64,000 nt of DNA from Streptomyces sp. NBC_00654 (GTDB lineage Bacteria; Actinomycetota; Actinomycetes; Streptomycetales; Streptomycetaceae), in contig NZ_JAPEOB010000007.1 of NCBI RefSeq assembly GCF_026341775.1, positions 1-64,000 on the forward strand, read 5' to 3'. This document shows positions 24,961-32,026 of this stretch, one piece after another. Position numbers and translations under genes: made by a program. Numbering within the stretch: the first letter of the stretch is position 1; every line of letters starts with the position of its first letter. A model generated the notes under the pieces. It searched no databases. It was not told the origin of the DNA and saw only the letters and a program-made list of their open reading frames with translations.

Positions 24961-25020
24961 CGGGCAGCCCGGATGAGGCGCTGCCCGGCGTTGTCGGTGA
25001 GCAGGACGGCGGCTTCGTGC
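24961..25020. repeat. 60-bp direct repeat, copy 1
   Basis: This stretch matches 25225-25284 at 58 of 60 positions, in the same orientation. In copy 2 it is the coding end of the small gene at 25197-25373 (TDNAGQRLIRAAR); here it encodes the same tail in a frame with no upstream gene, so copy 1 is a duplicated 3' fragment. Confidence 0.85.
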
Positions 25021-25027
25021 GGCGCCG

Positions 25028-25195
25028 TCAGCGGACGATCATGTGGTTGGGGTGGCCGTTGTTCATGTGGTCCACGCACTGCGGGCAGTCCTCGCGTGGA
25101 CCGAGCCCGGCGTGCGCCTGACGGCTGGCGTAGGCGTGGAACCAGCACTGGGTGCACTGCCCCTTGGGCGGGTTCTCCGCCTTGGTGTTCGCCAT
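25028..25195 (-). CDS. Small zinc-ribbon protein (pRL2-8-like)
   Basis: ATG 25195 follows a GGGAGGCAG ribosome site. The 55-residue product begins MANTKAENPPKG and has two CxxC knuckles (CTQC, CPQC) spaced to bind one zinc, ending in a His/Asn-rich tail. Proteins of this size and pattern are widespread on Streptomyces plasmids (pRL2-8 type), with unknown role. The gene lies between the two copies of a 60-bp repeat. Confidence 0.75.
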   Translation of the reverse strand: MANTKAENPPKGQCTQCWFHAYASRQAHAGLGPREDCPQCVDHMNNGHPNHMIVR

Positions 25196-25196
25196 C

Positions 25197-25373
25197 TCAG
25201 CTGCCTCCCTGCGGGTGGAGGGCGCGGGCAGCCCGGATGAGGCGCTGCCCGGCGTTGTCGGTGATCAGGGCGGCGGCTTCGTGCAGCGGGCACGAGGCAT
25301 CGCCGTCACGGTCGGGCTCGACCTGCTCGGCACGGCGCGCGGCGACGGTGAGCAGCTGCGCGACGGACGCCAT
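25197..25373 (-). CDS. Small hypothetical protein (58 aa)
   Basis: The frame starts at ATG 25373, inside the 3' end of the preceding small gene, and ends 1 base before the zinc-ribbon start codon. The product begins MASVAQLLTVAARR and contains SCPLHEAAALITDNAGQ. Its last third is the part duplicated at 24961-25020. It may instead be the second half of one gene with 25306-25527, split by a frameshift near 25375. Confidence 0.55.
   Translation of the reverse strand: MASVAQLLTVAARRAEQVEPDRDGDASCPLHEAAALITDNAGQRLIRAARALHPQGGS
25225..25284. repeat. 60-bp direct repeat, copy 2
   Basis: This is the parent copy, lying inside the small gene at 25197-25373. It differs from copy 1 (24961-25020) at two positions. 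The two copies flank the zinc-ribbon gene, so recombination between them would delete it. Confidence 0.85.
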
Positions 25374-25527
25374 GAACCCGCCGGGGCGGATCGGTATCCT
25401 CGATGAGCTCGCGCAGGATCGCGGCGAGCTCCTCCTGGTCGACGTCGTCGGCGCTGAGGTCGTCCTCGATCTGCTGGAAGGCCAGAGAGGCGATCCCGAC
25501 CGAGGCGCGTACGCGTTCCAGTCGCAT
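25306..25527 (-). CDS. Small hypothetical protein (73 aa)
   Basis: ATG 25527 opens an acidic helical product beginning MRLERVRASVGIAS, with a DDLSADDVDQEEL stretch. After about residue 50 the sequence turns arginine-rich and random-looking, exactly where the overlapping frame at 25373 starts to look coding. A single frameshift would join the two into one protein of about 108 residues. Sequencing error or real overlap cannot be told apart here. Confidence 0.5.
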   Translation of the reverse strand: MRLERVRASVGIASLAFQQIEDDLSADDVDQEELAAILRELIEDTDPPRRVHGVRRAAAHRRRAPCRAGRARP

Positions 25528-25541
25528 CCGGGGCCGACTGG

Positions 25542-26054
25542 TCACCGGGGGGTGGCCTTGGTCGTGGCGATGAGCGCGGCGACGGTCTCCCAGCCGTGGT
25601 GCCAGGAGTTGTCGAGCTGGAAAGCACCGTTCATGCCGTGCGAGGCCAGCTGGTAGAAGTTGGTTTTGCCGGTCTTGTCGGCGAGCTTCTCCAGAACCCC
25701 GTGGCCCGGGACACGGCGGTCCGCGATGTAGTGCGTGCCGAAGGACAGGGCGAGCGCGGCCGCGGCCGCGCCGGGGTGGACCCGGATGCCCAGGGCGCGG
25801 GCCCCGAGTCCGGCGACGATCGCCTGCGTGGCCGTGTAGGTGAGGCAATGAGTCAGGCATGCCTTGCGGCCGTCGGCGGTGCCGTGGGTGGTCTTGGCCT
25901 TGGTTGTCGGGTTCTCGTAGGTGACCGGGTGGTCGTCGGAGGCGCCCTTCACCTGGGCACAGAAATCCGACTGGATCCAGAAGTCGCCGGCGGCGCTGGC
26001 GGCGCGGGTCAGTCCGAGCAGGGCACCGAAGATGGCGGGACGGTGAGCATGCAT
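25542..26054 (-). CDS. DUF3307-like membrane protein
   Basis: The 170-residue protein starts at ATG 26054. It has the polar/hydrophobic alternation seen in DUF3307 proteins: GDFWIQSDFCAQVKG near residue 23, a CLTHCLTYTATQAI helix with a conserved His, and FGTHYIADRR later. These His/Asp residues lie in membrane helices and may bind metal. Function of the family is unknown. Confidence 0.6.
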   Translation of the reverse strand: MHAHRPAIFGALLGLTRAASAAGDFWIQSDFCAQVKGASDDHPVTYENPTTKAKTTHGTADGRKACLTHCLTYTATQAIVAGLGARALGIRVHPGAAAAALALSFGTHYIADRRVPGHGVLEKLADKTGKTNFYQLASHGMNGAFQLDNSWHHGWETVAALIATTKATPR

Positions 26055-26148
26055 GCTGGTGTTCTCCTGATCTCGAATTCGGGTGAAGGGAGCGGGGCGG
26101 CCGGCCTCTTTGCCGATGCTGCGGTCGACCCCGTGTGTGCGGCTGCGC

Positions 26149-26173
26149 CCCCGGCCTACGTGGCCGGGGGCGG
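26149..26173 (-). terminator. Terminator hairpin
   Basis: A stem GCCCCCGGCC with GGCCGGGGGC and a TACGT loop lies just downstream of the 26182-26466 gene on the minus strand. Confidence 0.6.
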
Positions 26174-26181
26174 AGTCCGTT

Positions 26182-26466
26182 TCAGAACGGCGGTTCGTAG
26201 GCGGTTGCGGGCAGCGGCAGGAGCCGGATACGGAGCTCGCGCCGGTTTGCCCAGCAGTCGCACGCCTGCATCTCCGGGAACAGGCCGCTGGTCCACCGGC
26301 CGCCCGCGCCCCGGCAGTCGGGGCAGGAGCGGCGGGCGGCGGGCGTGAGGTGGATGCGGTGGCGGTCGGCGTACAGCGTCCAGTGGCCGGCTTTGAGGAC
26401 GGCGGCGGCCGCGGCGACCGTGACGGGCACGGCGGCCGCGACCAGGGCCGCGGTTCGGGCGCGCAC
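26182..26466 (-). CDS. Small membrane protein with Cys motifs
   Basis: GTG 26466 is 2 bases past the upstream gene's stop. The 94-residue product has one N-terminal membrane segment (ALVAAAVPVTVAAAAAVL) followed by a Cys-rich part (CPDCRGAGG, ACDCW) with a DnaJ-like CxxCxGxG knuckle. It is probably translated together with the 26469-26999 gene. Function unknown. Confidence 0.65.
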   Translation of the reverse strand: MRARTAALVAAAVPVTVAAAAAVLKAGHWTLYADRHRIHLTPAARRSCPDCRGAGGRWTSGLFPEMQACDCWANRRELRIRLLPLPATAYEPPF

Positions 26467-26468
26467 CG

Positions 26469-26999
26469 TCAAGGCCGGTCGAAGGGCTGGACGGTGAAGC
26501 GGACGCCCTGCCCGGAGTCGGCGGGCGCCGCGGTGAGGAAGCCGGGGTCGGCCTGCGCGATGCCGCCCAGCAGCGCCTTGATCCGGTCGGTGGGGCGCTG
26601 AAGGTCGACGCGGAGCCCGTCGAAGTCCGAGAGGCGCACCGGGTGCGGGGACGTGCCGTAGCGGTGGGCCCACAGCCGGGTGCGGATCAGCTTCGCGGCC
26701 TCGGTGTCGTCGGGACGGGCGGGGATGCCGCGCGGCATCGCCCGGCAGGCGGCGGCGTGCGCGTTGGCGGCCGTGGCGGCCTCCGCCTCCGTCATCACGG
26801 TGCCCGCAGTGTTGCGGTCCGCGCGGTGGGTGCAGCCCAGGCACGCGGCGACGTAGCGCGGCGTGCCGTGGTCGGTGTCGGCGGTGTAGACGAGGACGGT
26901 CGCGCCCTCCAGCGCCCGGTAGCGCTGGGAGACGATCGTGCCCTCCGGCGTCCACGTCTCGGGGACGGCAGCGGGGGCGGTGCGGGTGAACAGCGACAC
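26469..26999 (-). CDS. Hypothetical protein (176 aa)
   Basis: The ATG at 26999 starts a soluble protein beginning MSLFTRTAPAAV. It contains one CLGCTHRAD motif followed by an alanine-rich helix with a further cysteine (AHAAACRAM), so a zinc site is possible. No known domain. It is directly upstream of the 26182-26466 gene with a 2-base gap. Confidence 0.65.
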   Translation of the reverse strand: MSLFTRTAPAAVPETWTPEGTIVSQRYRALEGATVLVYTADTDHGTPRYVAACLGCTHRADRNTAGTVMTEAEAATAANAHAAACRAMPRGIPARPDDTEAAKLIRTRLWAHRYGTSPHPVRLSDFDGLRVDLQRPTDRIKALLGGIAQADPGFLTAAPADSGQGVRFTVQPFDRP

Positions 27000-27046
27000 G
27001 GTGATTCTCCTTCGAGGGTTCGTTGATCAGGCGGCGAGCCGGTGGG

Positions 27047-27181
27047 TTACCGGGCCGTAGTGGTGAAGTACGTGTCGGGGCTGGGTTCGTAGCCCCGTGC
27101 GCAGGGGTCGCAGCAGCCCTGGGTGCGCAGCGGTACTGGCGCAGAGCACTTGTTCCGTGGCTGTCGTATTCCTGCGGCCAC
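27047..27181 (-). CDS. Possible small Cys-rich peptide
   Basis: A 44-codon frame starts at GTG 27181 and ends at TAA 27047. It contains CSAPVPLRTQGCCDPCARGY, a pattern with four cysteines that looks constrained, unlike the neighbouring random frames. There is no clear ribosome site. A low-confidence call. Confidence 0.35.
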   Translation of the reverse strand: MAAGIRQPRNKCSAPVPLRTQGCCDPCARGYEPSPDTYFTTTAR

Positions 27182-27265
27182 GGTCACGGCCGGGGAGCGT
27201 TCGCTGAACTCTGCGGCCGTACGGACGAATTGGGGCCGGGGAACCTTGGGGCATAGGTTGACGGC

Positions 27266-28948
27266 ATGGTGGAGGGGGCGAACTCCGCGGCGCAGACCAT
27301 GCCGCAGGAGCAGCAAAAAAGGGGGCGGCATGCCGCCCGGCGGAAGAAGGACAAGGGCGGACTGGCTCGTTCGTCCTTGCTGATGGCTGTTGGCACGGTG
27401 GTGTCACGGGCGACGGGACTGATCCGCCAAGTGCTGCAGGCCGCAGCGCTGGGAACGGGCTTGCTGGCCAGTACGTACAACACGGCGAACACCGTGCCCA
27501 CGAGCCTGTACACGCTGCTGATCGGTGGCGCGCTCAACGCCGTGTTGGTGCCGCAGCTGGTCCGGGCCAGGGCAACGCAGCCCGATGGCGGACGCGCTTA
27601 CGAGCAGCGTCTGGTCACCCTTGTGGTCTGTGTACTGGGTGTGGGCACGGCGCTGGCGGTGTGGGCGGCGCCGCAGATCGTGGGCCTGTACATGCGGGAC
27701 ACCCCGGACAGTCACGAGGCGTTCGAGCTGACGGTGACGTTCGCGCGGTTCCTGTTGCCGCAGATCTTCTTCTATGGGTTGTTCAGCATCTACGGGCAGG
27801 TGTTGAACGCTCGCGAGAAGTTCGGCGCGATGATGTGGACCCCGGTACTGAACAACGTGGTGCTGGTCGGCATGTTCGCCGCCTATCTGGGGCTGCTGAC
27901 GGTTCCCGACCGGGTGGAGGACATCACCTCCGACCAGGTGCAGTTGCTGGGGATCGGGACGACAGCAGGAATCGCCGTGCAGGCCTTGGCACTGATCCCG
28001 TTCGCGCGGGCGGCCGGTTTCCGTTTCCGCCCGCGGTTCGACTGGCGAGGCACCGGCTTGGGCAAGAGCGTCCATGCGGCGAAGTGGACGCTGCTGTTCG
28101 TCTTGGCCAACCAGGTGGCGCTGACGGTGGTCACGAATTACGCCAATGCCGCCGACCAGGAGCTGCCGCAGGCCGGCGCGGGCTACTCGGCCTACACCTA
28201 CGCGCAGACCATCTGGATGCTTCCGCAGTCGATCGTGACGGTGTCCCTGGTCACGGCCCTACTGCCGCGCATGAGCCGGGCCGTCGCCGAGGGGCGCATC
28301 CCGGATCTACGCGCGGACCTGTCCCGGGTGCTGCGGATCAGCGGCGTGGTCATCGTGCCCGCCGCGTTCCTCTTCCTCGCCCTGGGCCCGCAGATCTCCT
28401 CGCTGCTATTTGCCCACGGGGCGGCAGACGCCGCCTCGGCCCGCCCGCTGGGGTACATGCTGCAGGCGTTCGGACTCGGGCTCATCCCGTTCTCCGCCCA
28501 GTACCTGCTGCTGCGCGGCTTCTACGCCTTCGAAGACACCCGCACGCCGTTCTTCATGGCCGCCTGGATCGCGGGCGTGAACATCGCCCTGGCCACCGCC
28601 TGTCACATGCTGCTGCCGGCCCGCTGGGCGGTCGTTGGCATGGCCGGCGCCTACACCCTCTCCTACGTGGCCGGTCTCGCACTCACCGCGCATCTGCTGC
28701 GCAAGAGGCTTGGGGGCCGCATCGACGACGGCGGCCTGCGCCGCACCTACGTAAAACTGTTCTGCGCCGCGGGCCCGGCTGCAGGGCTGGGCTGGGCTGC
28801 AGCGCGTGCATGTGCGGGTCTCGGAAGTGGAACGTGGCCTACGGCCGTCGCACTGGCTACCGGGGCGCTGGCGACAGCCGTGGGATACCTCCTTCTCGCC
28901 CGGCTGATGAAGGTCAACGAGTTGCGTCGCCTGCCCGGGATGCGCTGA
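27266..28948 (+). CDS. MurJ/MviN-family lipid II flippase paralogue
   Basis: The 560-residue protein starts with ATG 27266. After a basic cytoplasmic N-terminus it has about 13-14 membrane helices. Family signatures include SRATGLIRQVL in helix 1, SLYTLLIGGALNAVLVP in helix 2 and YGLFSIYGQVLNAREKF in the middle, with conserved arginines lining the cavity. MurJ moves lipid II across the membrane for peptidoglycan synthesis. Chromosomes carry their own murJ, so this plasmid copy may serve stress, antibiotic or phage-related roles; that is inference. It converges on the next gene with a 35-base overlap of coding ends. Confidence 0.88.
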   Translation: MVEGANSAAQTMPQEQQKRGRHAARRKKDKGGLARSSLLMAVGTVVSRATGLIRQVLQAAALGTGLLASTYNTANTVPTSLYTLLIGGALNAVLVPQLVRARATQPDGGRAYEQRLVTLVVCVLGVGTALAVWAAPQIVGLYMRDTPDSHEAFELTVTFARFLLPQIFFYGLFSIYGQVLNAREKFGAMMWTPVLNNVVLVGMFAAYLGLLTVPDRVEDITSDQVQLLGIGTTAGIAVQALALIPFARAAGFRFRPRFDWRGTGLGKSVHAAKWTLLFVLANQVALTVVTNYANAADQELPQAGAGYSAYTYAQTIWMLPQSIVTVSLVTALLPRMSRAVAEGRIPDLRADLSRVLRISGVVIVPAAFLFLALGPQISSLLFAHGAADAASARPLGYMLQAFGLGLIPFSAQYLLLRGFYAFEDTRTPFFMAAWIAGVNIALATACHMLLPARWAVVGMAGAYTLSYVAGLALTAHLLRKRLGGRIDDGGLRRTYVKLFCAAGPAAGLGWAAARACAGLGSGTWPTAVALATGALATAVGYLLLARLMKVNELRRLPGMR

Positions 28949-30092
28949 GTCCAGGCAGACGAAGCGAGGAAGCGTGCTTCAGGGACGGTCCTGCGCGGCT
29001 GGCGATGTAGTCGAGCCAGTCCCGCTTGGCATATCCGGTCCAGCGAGTGGAATTGCTGATGCTGGTGCCGGTGAAGTCGGCGAGGACAGATGCTGGTAGA
29101 TCGGTGGCCAGCGCGAGTCGAGCACTGTTCCGGCTGGCGAGGGGCGCAATGCCGTGTCGGCGGAGCTTCAAGTAGAGGTAGGTGGCTCCGAGAGCGCGGG
29201 CGGGCTCCTGCCCGGGGAACAGCCATGGTGTTGTGCTGGCCGTCTGGTCGAGGTGCCAGCGTTTCTGGCGCTGGTCGCGCAGTGCGCGGACCAGCTGGGC
29301 GACTTCGGGTGGCAGCGGAAGACGATGACCGTTGAGGTTGAGCGCCACCACCGTGCCGTTGTCGATGATGTCGTGCACGGTGAGTTCCAGCAGTCGGGTG
29401 TGCTGCAGCCCGAACAGGAGTGTCAGGGCGCCGGCCGTGCGGACATCGAGAGGCAGTGCATTGTCGTCGAGACACCGGTGCAGTTGTTCGGCCTGGTCCT
29501 CGTCCGTGCTGAAGACGCTGGGTGCGGCGACGGGGACCCGTGGGACTACGAGCTCGCCGACCAGGCCCCGGCCTCTCGCCCAGGTGACGAAGGCACGCAC
29601 CTCACGACGTTTCTCAGACCCTTCCTCCAGCCACATCTCGAGTTCTGGCTGTGTGAGCTCCCCGAGAGGGATGCCGTGCTCGTCGAGCCAGCCCAGCAGT
29701 TCCACGGCTCGGCGCAGCCGCGATCGCATCTGGTGCTGCGTGCTGGCGCGTAGCGGGCGGTGCCGGTGGGCCCGGCGGATGCGGTGCAGCAGGTACCAGT
29801 GGGTGAAGGGGGTGAGGAACTTGCGCTGGGGGAGTGGTGCCTGGGTCAAGAGGGCGTCTGCCCAGCGGGGCAGGGCCTCCAGTCGGTCGTCCCGCGGCGG
29901 CAGCACCGCAGCGGCGATGAGGACGTCGCGGATGTATCGAGTGGTCGGCGTGTTGGGCAGGTCGTCGAGCTGCTGGTGGGTGAACTCCTCATCAGAAGCA
30001 CCAAGTTGAGACAGGAGAGCTGGCACTCCGTCGCGGGTCAGCCAGTACGCCACTCGGCGGGGCGGCCGGTCGGCCTGTCCGGTCCTCGCCAC
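28914..30092 (-). CDS. Tyrosine recombinase-like protein, possibly 5'-truncated
   Basis: The 392-residue frame has a phage-integrase-like layout. An N-terminal SAM-like helical region (HQMRSRLRRAVELLGWLDE and EVRAFVTWARGRGL) is followed by a catalytic-type domain with an Arg (QHTRLLELTVHDI), a LFPGQEPARALGATYL strand and a terminal Tyr (GYAKRDWLDYIAS). The usual HxxR box is degenerate (LASRNSARLAL), so activity is doubtful. The start codon is uncertain, and family members I recall are longer at the N-terminus. Confidence 0.6.
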   Translation of the reverse strand: MARTGQADRPPRRVAYWLTRDGVPALLSQLGASDEEFTHQQLDDLPNTPTTRYIRDVLIAAAVLPPRDDRLEALPRWADALLTQAPLPQRKFLTPFTHWYLLHRIRRAHRHRPLRASTQHQMRSRLRRAVELLGWLDEHGIPLGELTQPELEMWLEEGSEKRREVRAFVTWARGRGLVGELVVPRVPVAAPSVFSTDEDQAEQLHRCLDDNALPLDVRTAGALTLLFGLQHTRLLELTVHDIIDNGTVVALNLNGHRLPLPPEVAQLVRALRDQRQKRWHLDQTASTTPWLFPGQEPARALGATYLYLKLRRHGIAPLASRNSARLALATDLPASVLADFTGTSISNSTRWTGYAKRDWLDYIASRAGPSLKHASSLRLPGLSASRAGDATR

Positions 30093-30131
30093 CCCTGCCG
30101 GGGGGCGAGGACCAGGCGGAGCGACCGGAGG

Positions 30132-30842
30132 TCAGCCTCGGAAGGGGCAGCCGGTGTGCTGGTCGGCGGTTACGGCCGGGGCCGGGACGTGGATCTCGGG
30201 CCGGACGGCGACGGTCGCCGGGCGGGTTGCGGGGCGACGCAGGGTCAGGCCGTGCAGCGCGAACGCGGAGAGGACGGTCCAGGCGAGGAGGGTGAGTCCG
30301 GCTGCGACGGGGCGGCCGTTTTCCGGGGTGGCCGTCCAGACCATGAACACGGTGGCTGCGCCGTGCCCGGCCCACGTCGCGCGCAGGCTGTTGCTCTCGG
30401 AGAGGTAGCCGAGGACCAGGGCGACGATGCCGGTGAGCAGCCACAGCGTGTAGACGGTGGAGCCTTCGACGGGGAGGCCTGCGGAGTGCTGGGCAATGTA
30501 TGTGCGTACCGGCTGGTCGACGACGGCGAACATCCCGTGGGAGGTGTCGGCGGTGAGCACCTGGTGCAGCGTCCGGAGAATGACTTCGCCGGCGGTCTTG
30601 GCCAGCACCACGACGAGGCTGGCCCCGGCGATCGTGAGAACGGTGCGGAGCCAGGAGGCCATGTGCCGGAAGCCGTGCTGGGGGGCGCTGAGGATGTCCT
30701 CCCACATCGTGTGCAGCAAGCCGCCCCTCTTCCAGGTGGTGGTCCACCAGGTGCGCAGGGCGGCGAACCGCGGCTTGCCGGGCCGGGCTTTCGGGACGGG
30801 TGCGGGGAGGTGGTTCTGGCGGGGGATGTTGTGGGACGGCAC
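30132..30842 (-). CDS. Integral membrane protein (236 aa)
   Basis: GTG 30842 follows AGGAG with an 8-base spacing. The product begins MPSHNIPRQNHL, then has an amphipathic Trp-rich stretch and about four membrane helices (TVLTIAGASLVVVLA; YTLWLLTGIVALVLGYL; AATVFMVWTA; LTLLAWTVLSAFALHG). The location next to transfer genes suggests a role in mating-pair or membrane functions, unproven. No family recognised. Confidence 0.65.
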   Translation of the reverse strand: MPSHNIPRQNHLPAPVPKARPGKPRFAALRTWWTTTWKRGGLLHTMWEDILSAPQHGFRHMASWLRTVLTIAGASLVVVLAKTAGEVILRTLHQVLTADTSHGMFAVVDQPVRTYIAQHSAGLPVEGSTVYTLWLLTGIVALVLGYLSESNSLRATWAGHGAATVFMVWTATPENGRPVAAGLTLLAWTVLSAFALHGLTLRRPATRPATVAVRPEIHVPAPAVTADQHTGCPFRG

Positions 30843-30932
30843 GGGGCAACTCCTTGTGGGATCGGTGTTCAGGGAGCGTGCGAATGGGGCCAGGCTGGGA
30901 GCGACTGGCCTGGGAAGGAAAGGGGTGACGGG

Positions 30933-31154
30933 ATGGGGTTCTGGACCCGTGATGAGCCGGAGGCGGTCGTCTTCGACGAGGTCATCGACACGGACGGGCA
31001 GATCTGGCCCGCTTTCACCGACGATGCCGGGGTGCTGTGGATCGACGTGGAGGAGGACGTCGAGGTGACCATCGACCGGGCGATCGTGGACGGTCAGATC
31101 CGGGGTGCCGAGGTCGATGACCACGGCCGTATCTGGATCGACTACGCCGACTGA
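30933..31154 (+). CDS. Small acidic hypothetical protein
   Basis: ATG 30933 lies after a purine-rich AAGGAAAGGGG stretch. The 73-residue product begins MGFWTRDEPEAVVF and has two similar halves, each with GxIWP/IWIDY-type endings (TDGQIWPAF and DHGRIWIDY). It is the only plus-strand gene among minus-strand transfer genes. Function unknown. Confidence 0.5.
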   Translation: MGFWTRDEPEAVVFDEVIDTDGQIWPAFTDDAGVLWIDVEEDVEVTIDRAIVDGQIRGAEVDDHGRIWIDYAD

Positions 31155-31228
31155 CCGCAGGGCCGGACACTCTGTCCCGCACCCGAAGCCCCGTTGGGGT
31201 GTCGGATGCGAGGCAGGGTGTCCGGAGT

Positions 31229-31720
31229 TCAGCGGACGTCGTTGCGGGTGCGGGCGAACATCCCGCGCTGGCTGGTGTTGGTGATCTGTGTGTTCTGCAC
31301 TACGGGCCCCTCGTACACGGTTGTCGTGCTGGCGGAGCGGGCCTTGCTGATCGCGCCGCCGATGGCAGTGGCGACCATGGCGACGCCCGCAAGGGGGAGG
31401 GTCACCATCAGCACGCCGTAGAGGGTGACCGAGGCGAGGCCCTGGAGGACGAGCCAGGCGCCGCAGCCCATGCCGGTGATGCCTGCGCCGACGCCGATGG
31501 AGGCGACGGCGATCCCGGCCGCCCAGGCCGGGACGATCCGCCTGTCGTCCTGCGGGACGGGCGGGGTGGTGCCGAACCGGGGCAACGGGGTGTCGTCCCG
31601 GTAGGACGTCTGGGCGGGCTGCTCGGCGTCGGGCCGGACGAAGGCGCTCTTGAGGATCCGCTGAGCCTCGGCGGCTGCTTCGTCGTCGGTCAGCGGGCGG
31701 GTGATGTGGCCGAAGTCCAC
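31229..31720 (-). CDS. DUF6251-like small membrane protein
   Basis: GTG 31720 follows AGGAG. The 163-residue product begins MDFGHITRPLTDDEAAAEAQ and has two adjacent membrane segments (VPAWAAGIAVASIGVGAGI and VLMVTLPLAGVAMVATAIGG), then a Thr-rich tail. The DUF6251 label is from memory of Streptomyces plasmid proteins beginning this way. It is upstream of no obvious partner; its own upstream gene is in the same frame. Confidence 0.6.
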   Translation of the reverse strand: MDFGHITRPLTDDEAAAEAQRILKSAFVRPDAEQPAQTSYRDDTPLPRFGTTPPVPQDDRRIVPAWAAGIAVASIGVGAGITGMGCGAWLVLQGLASVTLYGVLMVTLPLAGVAMVATAIGGAISKARSASTTTVYEGPVVQNTQITNTSQRGMFARTRNDVR

Positions 31721-31993
31721 GGGGTCTCCTCGGGCTGCGCCCGTGCCCTCCCCGCCGTGGTGGCGGGGAGGGCACGGGCGGGATGGGGGTGTGGGGCGGG
31801 GGTTACGGCCGGTCGGAGGCGGCGTCGGGTACTGCCAGCGCGGCAGCTGCAGGCGCCCGGACCCGACGCGGACAGGGAGGTCGTCGCGGTGTCCGGTGAG
31901 CAGCAGTGCGGTCAGCGACGCGCGGGTCTCCGAGCTGCGGGCGAGGAACGCGGCGGCCTCGTCGGCCATGAGCACCAGGGGGAGGTTCGTCAT
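31721..31993 (-). CDS. Small hypothetical protein, in frame with the next gene
   Basis: ATG 31993 follows AAGGAG. The product begins MTNLPLVLMADEAAAFLARS and has about 55 plausible residues, ending near LQLPRWQYPTPPP. No stop occurs before the DUF6251-like GTG, because the frame reads straight through a strong terminator hairpin (31741-31777). A 1-base shift would expose a TAA near 31805, so a small indel may have removed the true stop. Either a fusion protein or two genes. Confidence 0.5.
31741..31777 (-). terminator. Strong hairpin between two in-frame minus-strand genes
   Basis: A 16-bp perfect stem, CCGTGCCCTCCCCGCC with its complement, has the loop GTGGT. It should terminate the upstream small gene and argues that the read-through frame is accidental. 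Confidence 0.7.
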
Positions 31994-32026
31994 CGTGTTC
32001 TCCTTCGTCGGTTCGGTGGGGCAGGA

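Noticed and set aside
28747..29475. 242-codon minus-strand frame overlapping the murJ 3' end
   Set aside because: Arg/Pro/His-rich without motifs; another minus-strand frame there has recombinase-like features.
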